DNA of 64,000 nt from CAVYBY01 sp963766935 (lineage in GTDB: Bacteria; Actinomycetota; UBA4738; HRBIN12). The translations under genes were made by a program, and so were the position numbers. Below the pieces are notes generated by a model. That model saw nothing but the letters and a program-made list of their open reading frames with translations. It was not told the origin of the DNA and ran no database searches. The stretch is from positions 434,001 through 498,000 of the forward strand of contig CAVYBY010000003.1 of NCBI GenBank assembly GCA_963766935.1, written 5' to 3'. Below, piece after piece: positions 1 through 7,708 of the stretch. The first letter of the stretch is position 1. Each line of letters opens with the position of its first letter.

Positions 1-403
1 AGGCCTCGGCGATCGCCGTGATCTCGCCGACGACCTCGTCGACGGCGGCGGTTTGCAGATCGCGGCAGGCGACGCGAAGCATGGACCGGCGCCGGAAGCG
101 CCGAAGCCCGGCGGCGCGCCCCAAGGCCCGGACGTCCTCGGCGAGCTCGTCCCGCAGCTCCGCCGGGGACCTCGGCGCGCAGTCGGCGACCCGCGCCACC
201 TCGCCGGGGTTCGCCACGAAGAAGTCGGCCGCGGCCGTCGAGAACCCCAGCAGGGGAACCAGCACGTCGAGCGCCTGCGGCTCGGCAAGGGCCGCCCTGG
301 CCTCGGGCGACTCCCCCACCCGCGACACCGCGACCCGCGCGAGCGCCGGATCGGGCGCCGCGGCCAAGGTCCGGCCCAGAAGCTCGGGATCGAGATCCTG
401 CAT
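1..403 (-). CDS. glnE: Glutamine synthetase adenylyltransferase, N-terminal part (runs off the window)
   Basis: The first 134 codons of a minus-strand gene that continues past the left edge. GlnE adenylylates and de-adenylylates glutamine synthetase according to nitrogen status. The visible part begins MQDLDPELLGRTLA and contains the arginine-rich RRFRRRSMLRVACRDL stretch near residues 108-123, typical of the N-terminal adenylyl-removase region of GlnE. The ATG at 403 is preceded by a TACGGT hexamer with 6 bases between, so the start is probably at or next to the transcript 5' end. It diverges from a glutamine synthetase gene, as in actinobacterial glnE-glnA2 regions. The nucleotidyltransferase motifs lie outside the window, so identification rests on this segment and the neighbour. 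Confidence 0.75.
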   Translation of the reverse strand, partial: MQDLDPELLGRTLAAAPDPALARVAVSRVGESPEARAALAEPQALDVLVPLLGFSTAAADFFVANPGEVARVADCAPRSPAELRDELAEDVRALGRAAGLRRFRRRSMLRVACRDLQTAAVDEVVGEITAIAEA

Positions 404-409
404 GGTCAG

Positions 410-415
410 ACCGTA
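410..415 (-). promoter_or_regulatory. -10 element of glnE
   Basis: TACGGT on the minus strand with 6 bases to the glnE ATG. It faces the glnA hexamer 50 bases away, so the two nitrogen genes share a short divergent region. Confidence 0.45.
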
Positions 416-464
416 GCCAACCGAGTGTTTACTCGCGCGTAACCGGCGCGGGGAACCTCGTCCG

Positions 465-470
465 TACCGT
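465..470 (+). promoter_or_regulatory. -10 element of glnA
   Basis: TACCGT with 7 bases to the ATG at 478. The spacing favours 478 over the GTG at 469 or the ATG at 472 as the real start. Confidence 0.45.
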
Positions 471-477
471 GATGGCC

Positions 478-1806
478 ATGAGCCCGTCCGCCGAGACCGA
501 GTACGTCCTTCGCACCGTCGAGGAGCGGGGGATCCGCCTCGTCCGTCTGTGGTTCACGGATGTCCTCGGATTCCTGAAGTCGTTCACGATCACGTCCCAG
601 GAGCTGGAGGGCGCGTTCGCCGAGGGCATGGGCTTCGACGGCTCCTCGATCGAGGGCTACAGCCGCATCCAGGAATCCGACATGGTGGCGTTCCCCGATC
701 CCTCGACGTTCCAGCTGATTCCGTGGACGACCGAGCAGTCCGTCGCGCGCATGTTCTGCGACATCTGGAATCCCGACGGAACGCCCTTCGACGGCGACCC
801 TCGCGGCGTCCTCAAACGGCAGCTGCGGCGGGCGACCGAACTCGGCTTCACGTTCTACGTCGGTCCCGAGCTCGAGTACTTCTACTTCCGCTCGCACGAG
901 GACCCGACCGCTCTGGATCGAGGCGGGTACTTCGACGAGACGCCGCTCGACGTCGCGACCGACTACCGCACGCGGACCGTCCAGTACCTCGAAGCGATGG
1001 GGATCCCCGTCGAATACGTCCACCACGAGGTGGCGCCGTCTCAGCACGAGATCGATCTTCGCTACGCGGACGCCCTGACGATGGCGGACAACGTCATGGC
1101 CTATCGCCTGACGGTGAAGGAGGTCGCGCAGGAGTTCGGCATCTATGCGACCTTCATGCCGAAACCGATCGCGAACGTGAACGGCAGCGGCATGCACACG
1201 CATCAGTCGCTCTTCGAAGGCGACCACAACGCGTTCTTCGACGGGACGGACGAGTACCACCTTTCGAAGATCGCGAAGTCCTACATCGCGGGGCTGCTCA
1301 CCCACGCGCCGGAGATCACCCTCGTGACGAACCAGTGGGTCAACTCGTACAAACGGCTCGTGCCCGGCTTCGAGGCGCCGGTCTACGTGTGCTGGGCGGG
1401 ACGCAACCGCAGCGCGCTCGTTCGCGTACCGATGTACAAGCCCGGCAAGGAGGGCGCGACGCGGATCGAGTACCGGTCCCCCGACGCGGCGTGCAATCCG
1501 TATCTCGCGTTCTCCGCGATGCTCGCGGCGGGTCTGGCCGGCGTCGAGGGCGAGTACGAGCTGCCGCCCGAAGCCTCCAACAACATCTACGAGATGACGG
1601 ATGGCCAGCGCGAGTCCGCCGGCATCCGGTCGCTCCCCGAGGACCTGCTGGAGGCCATCCGGCTCGCCGAAGGCTCCGAGATTCTCCGGGGCGCGCTGGG
1701 CGATCACGTCCACGAGTACCTGATCCGGAACAAGCGCGAGGAATGGGACTCGTTCAAGGCGTATGTGAGCCCGTTCGAGCTGGACCGGTATCTGGCCATC
1801 CTCTAG
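478..1806 (+). CDS. glnA: Glutamine synthetase, class I (GlnA2-like)
   Basis: A cytosolic dodecameric enzyme that makes glutamine from glutamate, ammonia and ATP. The 442-residue product has the FDGSSIEGY signature near residues 53-61, the ATP-site motif MPKP...GSGMH at about 227-240 and NRSALVRVP near 310-318. Its opening (VLRTVEERGIRLVRLWF) closely resembles mycobacterial GlnA2. A tyrosine sits near residue 371 in NNIYEMTD, but the DLPPE context of the adenylylation site of classical GlnA is absent, so it may not be the main GlnE substrate. The start at 478 is chosen from alignment to GlnA2 and the upstream hexamer; ATG 472 and GTG 469 are in frame. Confidence 0.93.
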   Translation: MSPSAETEYVLRTVEERGIRLVRLWFTDVLGFLKSFTITSQELEGAFAEGMGFDGSSIEGYSRIQESDMVAFPDPSTFQLIPWTTEQSVARMFCDIWNPDGTPFDGDPRGVLKRQLRRATELGFTFYVGPELEYFYFRSHEDPTALDRGGYFDETPLDVATDYRTRTVQYLEAMGIPVEYVHHEVAPSQHEIDLRYADALTMADNVMAYRLTVKEVAQEFGIYATFMPKPIANVNGSGMHTHQSLFEGDHNAFFDGTDEYHLSKIAKSYIAGLLTHAPEITLVTNQWVNSYKRLVPGFEAPVYVCWAGRNRSALVRVPMYKPGKEGATRIEYRSPDAACNPYLAFSAMLAAGLAGVEGEYELPPEASNNIYEMTDGQRESAGIRSLPEDLLEAIRLAEGSEILRGALGDHVHEYLIRNKREEWDSFKAYVSPFELDRYLAIL

Positions 1807-1843
1807 GCACTGCCGCCGTTTGCACCCTTGCGGGCCGGAGGCG

Positions 1844-1849
1844 TAGCTT
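1844..1849 (+). promoter_or_regulatory. -10 element, leaderless start of the hemerythrin-like gene
   Basis: TAGCTT, 6 bases before ATG 1856. A -35-like TTGCAC lies at 1820-1825 with an 18-base spacer. This is the best-formed promoter of the leaderless group. Confidence 0.5.
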
Positions 1850-1855
1850 TCCCGA

Positions 1856-2326
1856 ATGACATCTCCCGAAGAGTTCACGCCGGCCCTCAGCGAAGCCCGG
1901 CTGCGCCGCCGCACCCTGCACGAGGCGATCGTGCAGCTGGAGATGGCCACATCGTCGGCGGCCGCCGGCCGTATCCCGGATTGGACGGCCGGCGTGGGCA
2001 AGGACCTGACCACCGTCCGCGAAGCGTTCGCGCAGCACGTCGAGGTGACCGAGAAGCCGGGCGGCCTCTACGAGGAGATCATGGGCAAGGCCCCTCGTCT
2101 GTCCCACGGCGTGGACCGCCTGCACAACGAGCACCCGGTCATCGCGGAGCGGATCGACGAGACCCTCGCGCGCGTGGAGTCCGGGGAGATCGAGCGTGAC
2201 GCGTGGCCGGTCGACAACGCCCGCGACGAGCTCCAGCGCCTGATCGGCCTGGTGGTGCGGCACCGCCAGCGCGGCGCCGATCTTGTCTGGGAGGCCTACA
2301 ACCTGGACATCGGCGGCCTCGAGTAG
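1856..2326 (+). CDS. Hemerythrin-like helical domain protein
   Basis: A 156-residue soluble, probably all-helical protein. Its His/Glu pattern (LHEAIVQLE near residue 20, FAQHVEVTE near 60, LHNEHPVIAERID near 90, VVRHRQRGADLVWEAYN near the C-terminus) follows the spacing of hemerythrin/HHE four-helix bundles that bind a di-iron centre. Members of that family bind oxygen or sense redox or iron; no specific role can be assigned here. It lies 50 bases after glnA on the same strand but has its own promoter hexamer at 1844. Family assignment is by pattern only, so the metal ligands should be treated as unproven. Confidence 0.55.
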   Translation: MTSPEEFTPALSEARLRRRTLHEAIVQLEMATSSAAAGRIPDWTAGVGKDLTTVREAFAQHVEVTEKPGGLYEEIMGKAPRLSHGVDRLHNEHPVIAERIDETLARVESGEIERDAWPVDNARDELQRLIGLVVRHRQRGADLVWEAYNLDIGGLE

Positions 2327-2385
2327 CGCCGGCACCGGCGCAGGTCCCAGAACACCCTCCCGACGTTCCGCCCGGCGCCACCTGA

Positions 2386-2532
2386 CGGACGCCCCGCGGC
2401 AACGTGCACCCCCTACAACCAGGGTGGGCGGAGACACCGCTCTTCGACGCGGCCGGGAAGCACTTCTACGTGAGCGTGCAGCACAACATGACCGGCTTCG
2501 GCGTCATCCTGGACATCGACGGCTGGAAGTAG
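2386..2532 (+). pseudogene. Orphan C-terminal fragment resembling PhoX/DUF839 phosphatases
   Basis: An open stretch without a start codon, bounded upstream by a stop at 2383, reads out as about 48 codons ending ...LFDAAGKHFYVSVQHNMTG...DIDGWK and TAG at 2530. The pattern 'F...GK.FYVSVQH.....I...W' resembles the C-terminal end of PhoX-like secreted phosphatases (DUF839). No matching upstream body is present, so it looks like the tail of a deleted gene. The alternative is chance reading of intergenic DNA. Confidence 0.3.
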
Positions 2533-2590
2533 GAGGCGGCGGAGCGGGGGGCCGGGCTCGGCCGGCCCCCCCCGCCGGTCGTTCGTCCCG

Positions 2591-2596
2591 TAGGCT
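2591..2596 (+). promoter_or_regulatory. -10 element of nadE
   Basis: TAGGCT with exactly 6 bases to the GTG start at 2603. No Shine-Dalgarno sequence could fit, so a leaderless mRNA is implied. Confidence 0.5.
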
Positions 2597-2602
2597 TCGG
2601 AC

Positions 2603-4216
2603 GTGGTCCGAATCGCCCTTGGGCAGCTGAATACGACGGTCGGCGACCTGGCCGGCAACGTCGCGAAGATGGCCGAATGGGCCGCGAGGGCGACCGAGGC
2701 CGGCGCCGACCTCGTGGCGTTCCCCGAGCTCGCGGTCACGGGCTACCCGCCGGAGGATCTGGTGCTGCGGCCCGAGTTCGTCGAGGACAACCTGGACGCC
2801 GTCCACGAGCTGGCCGGAGCAACCGCCGGCGGGTGCGCCGTGATCGCCGGGTTCGTGGACCGCTCCGACCGCGGGATCCACAACGCGGCGGCGTTCCTCC
2901 GCGGCGGCGAGGTGCTGGCGCGCTATCACAAGATCCGGCTGCCGAACGAGGGCGTGTTCGACGAACGCCGAACGTTCGTGCCCGGCGACCGGCCGATCCT
3001 CGTCGACGCCGGCAACACCGCCGTGGGTCTGTCCGTCTGCGAGGACGCGTGGCACGAAGGCGCGCCGTTCGACGCCTATGCGAGCGTGCCGGTCGTGGTG
3101 AACATCAACGGCTCGCCGTATCACCGCGGGAAGGCGCACGAGCGCGTCGGCGTCCTGCGCGACCGTGTACGCGAGACCGGCACGTGGATCGTCTACGTCA
3201 ACACGGTGGGCGGTCAGGACGAGCTGGTCTTCGACGGCGGGTCGCTGGTCGTCGCACCCGACGGATCGATCGCGTGCCGCGCGCTCCGGTTCGCAGAGGA
3301 CCTGTTGCTCGTCGACCTGGACGGCGACAGCTGCACGGCGGATGAGCGCCCCGCCTGGCCCGAGGGAGCGGAGGAGGTCTACCGGGCACTCGTGCTCGGC
3401 ACGCGCGACTACTGCCACAAGAACGGGTTCGCCGAAGCCGTGCTCGGCCTCTCCGGCGGGATCGACTCCGCGCTGACGGCGACGATCGCCGCCGACGCGC
3501 TCGGCCCGGAAGCCGTCAGGACGCTCGCGATGCCGTCGGCGATCTCGAGCCCCGAGAGCATCGAGGACGCGATCGACTGCGCGGACCGGCTGAACGTCCG
3601 TCTCGACACCGTTGGGATCGCCGAGACGTTCGACGCATACCGCAAGGCGCTCGTCGGCATCTTCGCGGGAACGCCGGAAGGCCTCGCCGAGGAGAACCTC
3701 CAGGCGCGCATCCGCGGCAACCTGTTGATGGCCGTCTCGAACCGGTTCGGGTCGATCGTGCTCGCGACGGGGAACAAGAGCGAGTATGCGGTCGGGTACT
3801 CGACGCTGTACGGCGACATGGCCGGCGGGTTCGCTCCGATCAAGGACCTTCCCAAGACGCTCGTCTACGAGCTGGCCGCGTGGCGGAACGCGCAGGACCC
3901 CGAGCATCCGCCGATCCCGGAGCGGACGATGACCAAGCCACCGTCGGCGGAGCTGCGGCCCGGGCAGCTCGACACCGACTCGCTGCCCCCGTACGACGTG
4001 CTCGACCCGATCATCGCCGCCTACGTGGAGCGCGATCTCGGAATCGACGAGATCGTGGAGGAGGGACACGACCGGGAGACCGTCGAGCGCGTGGTGCGGA
4101 TGATCGACCGCGCCGAGTACAAGCGACGCCAGGCGGCCCCGGGGGTGAAGATCACCCCCAAGGCCTTCGGGCGCGACCGGCGGATGCCGATCACCAACCG
4201 CTACTCCGCTACGTGA
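2603..4216 (+). CDS. nadE: NAD+ synthase, glutamine-hydrolysing
   Basis: The final step of NAD synthesis: ATP-dependent amidation of nicotinate adenine dinucleotide with glutamine as nitrogen donor. The 537-residue protein has an N-terminal nitrilase-type glutaminase domain with the Glu42-Lys110-Cys146 triad (AFPELAVTGYPPED, YHKIRLPNEG, LSVCEDAWHE). The C-terminal synthetase domain has the ATP-pyrophosphatase loop SGGIDS at 284-289 and the ATGNKSEYAVGYSTLYGDM segment. Length matches the two-domain bacterial form. Translation starts at a GTG directly after a promoter hexamer. It is convergent with the SIMPL-domain gene, and its stop codon lies inside the first unit of a 14-base repeat. Confidence 0.95.
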   Translation: MVRIALGQLNTTVGDLAGNVAKMAEWAARATEAGADLVAFPELAVTGYPPEDLVLRPEFVEDNLDAVHELAGATAGGCAVIAGFVDRSDRGIHNAAAFLRGGEVLARYHKIRLPNEGVFDERRTFVPGDRPILVDAGNTAVGLSVCEDAWHEGAPFDAYASVPVVVNINGSPYHRGKAHERVGVLRDRVRETGTWIVYVNTVGGQDELVFDGGSLVVAPDGSIACRALRFAEDLLLVDLDGDSCTADERPAWPEGAEEVYRALVLGTRDYCHKNGFAEAVLGLSGGIDSALTATIAADALGPEAVRTLAMPSAISSPESIEDAIDCADRLNVRLDTVGIAETFDAYRKALVGIFAGTPEGLAEENLQARIRGNLLMAVSNRFGSIVLATGNKSEYAVGYSTLYGDMAGGFAPIKDLPKTLVYELAAWRNAQDPEHPPIPERTMTKPPSAELRPGQLDTDSLPPYDVLDPIIAAYVERDLGIDEIVEEGHDRETVERVVRMIDRAEYKRRQAAPGVKITPKAFGRDRRMPITNRYSAT

Positions 4217-4250
4217 GCTGCCTTATGTGAGCTGCCTTACGTGAGCTGCC
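4211..4250. repeat. 14-base tandem repeat, about 2.9 copies, at the nadE/SIMPL junction
   Basis: Units 4211-4224, 4225-4238 and 4239-4250 read acgtgagctgcctt, atgtgagctgcctt and acgtgagctgcc. The first unit holds the nadE TGA; the second and third together hold the TAA of the opposing gene. Confidence 0.85.
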
Positions 4251-4956
4251 AGGTCACGGTCACCTGCATCTGGGTCTCGAGGGTCGGCGGGCTGATCGGG
4301 GTCGAGGCCACGGGCATCGCCGCATCCCTGCCGTAGTAGATGGGCGGCTCCGAGGACGTGGTCGAGGAGTTGATCGTCACGATCTGGCCCAGCGAGGCGT
4401 CTCCGGCCGCGGCCAGCGCCTCGGCCTGACGCTTGGCGTCGGCGACCGCGGCGGCGAGGGCGTCGGTCGTCCCCGCGTTCTCGTCGGACACCTGGAACCG
4501 GATCCCGCCGGTGAGGTTCGATCCGGCGGCGACGGCGGCATCGATCACGCGTCCGACCTTGGACATGTCGCGAATCGTGACGTCGACGGAGTTCGAGGCG
4601 TCGTAGCCCGTCACGGAACTGCCGCTGTTGTCATAGCTCGGCCACAGGCTCACGTCGGTCGTCGCGATCTGGTCTTTTCCGATCCCGAGGCCGGCGAGCG
4701 CGCGGAACACGGCGGCCATCCGGGTCGCGTTCTCCTGCATGGCATTCTCGGCGTTCGAACCGTGGGTCTGGACGCCGAGCGAAACCACGGCCTCGTCGGG
4801 CGCCGTTTTCACCGTGGACGAGCCCGTCACGGTCACGGTGCGTCCGGCCGGCGCGGCGGGGTCGGGCGAGCTCGCCTGCTGGGCGAGCGAGGGCAGGAGC
4901 ATCGCGCCCACGACGCCGAGCACCAACCCGGCGACGGTGTACTTGATCGGCTTCAT
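4237..4956 (-). CDS. Secreted SIMPL-domain (DUF541) protein
   Basis: A 239-residue exported protein. It has an N-terminal signal or anchor (MKPIKYTVAGLVLGVVGAML) followed by a low-complexity linker and a SIMPL/DUF541 domain: VTVTGSSTVKTAPDEAVVSLGV near the start, repeated long helices rich in Ala, and the closing Q.QVTVTWQL strand. Family members are periplasmic or cell-surface proteins of poorly known function, some linked to oxidative stress. The start at 4956 is chosen because a strong GAGGAGGA ribosome binding site lies just upstream; a longer in-frame version from 5031 would place the signal peptide internally. This is one of the few genes here with a classical leader. Confidence 0.8.
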   Translation of the reverse strand: MKPIKYTVAGLVLGVVGAMLLPSLAQQASSPDPAAPAGRTVTVTGSSTVKTAPDEAVVSLGVQTHGSNAENAMQENATRMAAVFRALAGLGIGKDQIATTDVSLWPSYDNSGSSVTGYDASNSVDVTIRDMSKVGRVIDAAVAAGSNLTGGIRFQVSDENAGTTDALAAAVADAKRQAEALAAAGDASLGQIVTINSSTTSSEPPIYYGRDAAMPVASTPISPPTLETQMQVTVTWQLT

Positions 4957-5060
4957 GAGTCCTCCTCGGTCTCGGGGTTCCATGGCCTTGAGACGGGCGA
5001 GGAGGCGCGCCGGTTCCCGGGGAGCGGTCATCCGCGAGCGGGCAGGCGTCGCGGGTTCCC

Positions 5061-5066
5061 TAGAAT
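5061..5066 (+). promoter_or_regulatory. -10 element of tRNA-Lys
   Basis: TAGAAT with 7 bases to the first base of the mature tRNA, so transcription may begin at or one base before the mature 5' end. Confidence 0.4.
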
Positions 5067-5073
5067 CCCCGCG

Positions 5074-5148
5074 GGGCCGGTAGCTCAGCCTGGTTAGAGC
5101 AGGGGGCTTTTAACCCTCGTGTCGCGGGTTCAAATCCTGCCCGGCCCA
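5074..5148 (+). tRNA. tRNA-Lys(TTT)
   Basis: A full cloverleaf: acceptor GGGCCGG pairs with CCGGCCC, the anticodon loop is CTTTTAA with TTT at 5109-5111, the T arm is GCGGG-TTCAAAT-CCTGC, and the discriminator is A. The 3' CCA is not encoded (ACA follows). Confidence 0.96.
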
Positions 5149-5172
5149 CAGGTCGAAGAGCGGCGAACCCAC

Positions 5173-5178
5173 TACTCT
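5173..5178 (+). promoter_or_regulatory. -10 element of the acetyltransferase gene
   Basis: TACTCT, 8 bases before GTG 5187, and only 24 bases after tRNA-Lys. It supports GTG 5187 rather than TTG 5178 as the start. Confidence 0.4.
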
Positions 5179-5186
5179 TGCCCGCC

Positions 5187-5960
5187 GTGGACGACCTGGA
5201 TCGATTCCTTGCGCTGCAACGGCGGCTCCTCGAGCGGCTCAGCACGAGCGTCGAGCCGTTCGAGCACGGGACCGTGTACCTGGACGACGAGTACCGGTCC
5301 CGCTACGACTCCAACTTCCTGTCGGCCGAGGGGACCCTCGACGGGGTGGATGCTGCGACGCTCGCGGGCGCCGCCGATCGCATCCTCGGGGGCGCCGGGT
5401 ACGCGCACCGCGAGGTGGCGGTATCCGACGACGCGGCCGGGGAACGGCTCGCCCCCGGCTTCAAGGAGCGCGGGTACTACCAGGAGCGCAACGCGGTGAT
5501 GGTCCTTCGCCGCGGGCACGACCGCGCACCGGATCTGGGCGTGGAGGAGCTCTCGTTCGCCGAGGTCCGGCCGCTTATCGCCGAGACCTACCGGCGTGTG
5601 GGGTTCGCGGAAACCGAGGAGTTGGTCCGGCTCTTCACGAACCAGCACGGCAAGGGAGAACGCGTGATCGGCGCACGCTTCTTCGCCGCGCGGGTCGACG
5701 GGGCACTCGCCGGGGACTGCACGCTCTTCGTCGACGGAACGGACGCGCAGGTGGAGTTTGTCGACACGCTCGAGGAGTACCGGGGCCGCGGCGTCGCACG
5801 TGCGGTCGTCCTGCGCGCGATCGAGGCTGCGCATGAGGCGGGCGCCGAGCACGTGTTCATCATCGCCGACGACGACGACTGGCCGAAGAAGCTGTACGAG
5901 CGCCTGGGGTTCGACCGGCTCGCGCGCACCTGGAGCTTCATCCGCAAGCCCGAGGACTAG
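5187..5960 (+). CDS. GNAT family N-acetyltransferase
   Basis: A 257-residue acetyl-CoA-dependent acyltransferase of unknown substrate. The C-terminal half holds the GNAT core: FFAARVDGALAGDCTLF (strand pair), VEFVDTLEEYRGRGVARAVVLRAI (the R/Q-x-x-G-x-G/A acetyl-CoA loop, here YRGRGVA) and the W-x-x-KLYERLGF C-terminal motif. The first 120 residues are a less conserved N-terminal lobe. It follows tRNA-Lys directly and converges on the degraded HNH gene, whose stop overlaps its own (CTAG). Confidence 0.8.
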   Translation: MDDLDRFLALQRRLLERLSTSVEPFEHGTVYLDDEYRSRYDSNFLSAEGTLDGVDAATLAGAADRILGGAGYAHREVAVSDDAAGERLAPGFKERGYYQERNAVMVLRRGHDRAPDLGVEELSFAEVRPLIAETYRRVGFAETEELVRLFTNQHGKGERVIGARFFAARVDGALAGDCTLFVDGTDAQVEFVDTLEEYRGRGVARAVVLRAIEAAHEAGAEHVFIIADDDDWPKKLYERLGFDRLARTWSFIRKPED

Positions 5961-6948
5961 GTGGGCTGCGGACAGTTGTCGGTCGAGTGCGAGGTCTCGC
6001 TCGACGCGGAGCTCGTCGCCGTCGCTAGGTGTACGGCGTAGCGACTGCGCCGAAGCGGTGATCCATCCGATCGCTGGAACACCGGGCCTGAGTCCGTCGG
6101 TTCGATGCGAACACCGTGCTCGTGCACGATCCGGTGATGTCGCCGGCAAAGAAGCATCAGATTGGCGAGACGCGTGGCACCCCCCTTTGCCCACGGCACG
6201 ATGTGGTGCGCATCGCACCAGTTGGGAGGGCGGTCGCAACCCAGGTACGCGCAGCCTCCGTCGCGCACGACGAGCGCCCGCCGGAGGGCCGCCGAAACAC
6301 GGGCTGCCGACGACAACCAGCGGCTCCGAAGCCTGGGTGATGACCTCACACCCTTTCGTCTCCACCCCAGGCGGCGACGATTCAGAGAGCCGCTGACCGA
6401 CACGGATCGAGGGCCCGTCAGCCGCACCACCGCCCAGCGTCTGTGAGATGTGCAGACGCCGGCCTTCGCGCATCGACTCGAGGTCGGCAATCGCATGTCG
6501 CCCTCAAGGGCCGACGCCAATACCGAGGGCGTCGTGACCAACGGCGCTCTCAGCAGACTCCGACGAATACCGCCTCGTGATGAGGGAACTCGTCGGGGTG
6601 TGCCTCGCGTGCCAGGACGAGAACCTCCACGGCGTCGCGGGAGATCTCGCCTGAGGAAAGCGCATTCCGCACGCCGGCATCGCGGCAAGCGCCCGAGCGG
6701 TTCGCAGCCTAGCGGCGGCGAACCCCGCGCCCATCCGAAGCGACGATCAACCAGGCCGTCGTCGAGAGATACCAGTCTCGCCGGCATGTCTCGCGGCGAT
6801 GGATCTCATCGAGCGTCCGCAACTGCTCGGCTTCGAGCGAACGCAGGTCGCGCTCGGTCTCGACGAATCGAGCCTCGAGCCCCTCGTCGCCGAGAAACCG
6901 AAGGTCCTCGGCCTGCAACTCCTCGATTCCCGACCGGAGTGAGCTCAC
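5957..6948 (-). pseudogene. Degraded DUF222/HNH endonuclease (13E12-repeat family)
   Basis: A minus-strand gene broken across all three frames. The N-terminal piece (from GTG 6948: VSSLRSGIEELQAEDLRFL...) is in one frame. The central DUF222 part (ISRDAVEVLVLAREAHPDEF-like, about 6700-6540) and the ADLESMREGRRLH part are in others. The C-terminal HNH part (RRALVVRDGGCAYLGCDRPP, then CDAHHIVPWAKGG and CRRHHRIVHEHG, about 6320-6090) is in the last frame. Compared with family members, a large piece between the LH-rich segment and the HNH module is also gone. The total length of 992 bases is not a multiple of three. These genes are abundant and mobile in actinobacteria; this copy appears inactive, although the zinc-binding residues of the HNH part survive. 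Confidence 0.75.
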
Positions 6949-7207
6949 GAACGCACCGTAGCGAACGCACGTTCGACAATCTGTGACGACCGTCACACCT
7001 GGACGCGATTCGCTGGAGTGTCGTCGGCGCGGCGCCGTAAGCCGAGCCGACAAAAGACACTCGCCCGGTCGCTCCGGCGTCCTCTCGCCCGCCGGCTGGA
7101 ACTCCTTTCTCCGCGATCGCGGGATCGAACGGGACGCCCGGCCATCCCAGCTGGACGTCTTCGATTGGGTCGACCTCTTCAAGCGCACCCGTGTCGCCCG
7201 ACCCCGC
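6949..7207. other. Intergenic region without a convincing gene
   Basis: About 260 bases between the broken HNH gene and the DUF192 gene. Several short open frames cross it on both strands, but none has a recognisable domain or start signal. It probably includes remains of the HNH gene's upstream region. Confidence 0.4.
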
Positions 7208-7213
7208 TAGCGT
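7208..7213 (+). promoter_or_regulatory. -10 element of the DUF192 gene
   Basis: TAGCGT, 8 bases before GTG 7222; it fixes the start well inside a longer open frame. Confidence 0.4.
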
Positions 7214-7221
7214 GTGCGCCG

Positions 7222-7548
7222 GTGCTGGAGCTGATCCTTGCGTCGGACCGTGGGAGCCGCTGGAGAACGCGCGTTCCCGAGCGGCGACGCGAGCGGATGC
7301 GGGGGCTGCTTGGGCGCTCAGGGCTGGCGGCGGACGGGGCGCTGCTGCTCCGCGATTGCCGATCGGTTCACACGGTCGGGATGCGGTTTGCGATCCGCGT
7401 CGCGTTCCTGGACGCGGACCTGCGTGTGCTGGTCGTTCGGGACGCGCGACCCGGCCGGCTGCTGGTTCGGCATCGGCGGGCCGCGTCCGTCTTGGAGCTC
7501 CCGGCCGGGGCCGACGTCCGGCCGGGCGACCGGTTCGTCACGGTCTAA
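7222..7548 (+). CDS. DUF192 family protein
   Basis: A 108-residue protein with the DUF192 pattern: R-x-RGLLGR near residue 29, then ALLLRDCRSVHTVGMRFAIRVAFLD, and the closing VLELPAGADVRPGDRF. Other DUF192 proteins are often secreted with a signal peptide; this one has none and appears cytosolic. The biochemical role of the family is unknown. The start is set at GTG 7222 because the longer frame upstream has no conserved sequence and because of the promoter hexamer at 7208. It lies just upstream of the tRNA-Glu/tRNA-Asp unit. Confidence 0.75.
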   Translation: MLELILASDRGSRWRTRVPERRRERMRGLLGRSGLAADGALLLRDCRSVHTVGMRFAIRVAFLDADLRVLVVRDARPGRLLVRHRRAASVLELPAGADVRPGDRFVTV

Positions 7549-7578
7549 ACAGGCCCAGGGCGCGCGGAAGGCGGCCGA

Positions 7579-7584
7579 TATACT
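7579..7584 (+). promoter_or_regulatory. -10 element of the tRNA-Glu/tRNA-Asp unit
   Basis: TATACT, the closest match to the sigma-70 consensus in the window, 36 bases before tRNA-Glu. No clear -35 box is seen. Confidence 0.5.
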
Positions 7585-7620
7585 CTGGCGGCTGCTCCCG
7601 GCGACAGGAGATCCCGAAGG

Positions 7621-7693
7621 GCCCCCATCGTCTAGCGGCCCAGGACACCGCCCTTTCAAGGCGGCGGCACGGGTTCGAATCCCGTTGGGGGCA
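7621..7693 (+). tRNA. tRNA-Glu(TTC)
   Basis: Acceptor GCCCCCA pairs with TGGGGGC, the anticodon loop CTTTCAA carries TTC at 7655-7657, and the T arm is CGGG-TTCGAAT-CCCG. The discriminator is A; no CCA is encoded. Confidence 0.96.
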
Positions 7694-7708
7694 CACAACC
7701 GAATACGT

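Noticed and set aside
406..2013. Long minus-strand open frame of 535 codons opposite glnA
   Set aside because: It is a high-GC antisense shadow: sequence is Arg/Val/Asp-rich, has no recognisable domain, and glnA on the plus strand is unmistakable.
4957..5031. Longer N-terminus for the SIMPL-domain protein from 5031
   Set aside because: It would bury the signal peptide and ignore the strong ribosome binding site before ATG 4956.
6983..7210. Plus-strand 75-codon open frame before the DUF192 gene
   Set aside because: No conserved pattern, no start signal, and it runs over the promoter hexamer of the DUF192 gene.
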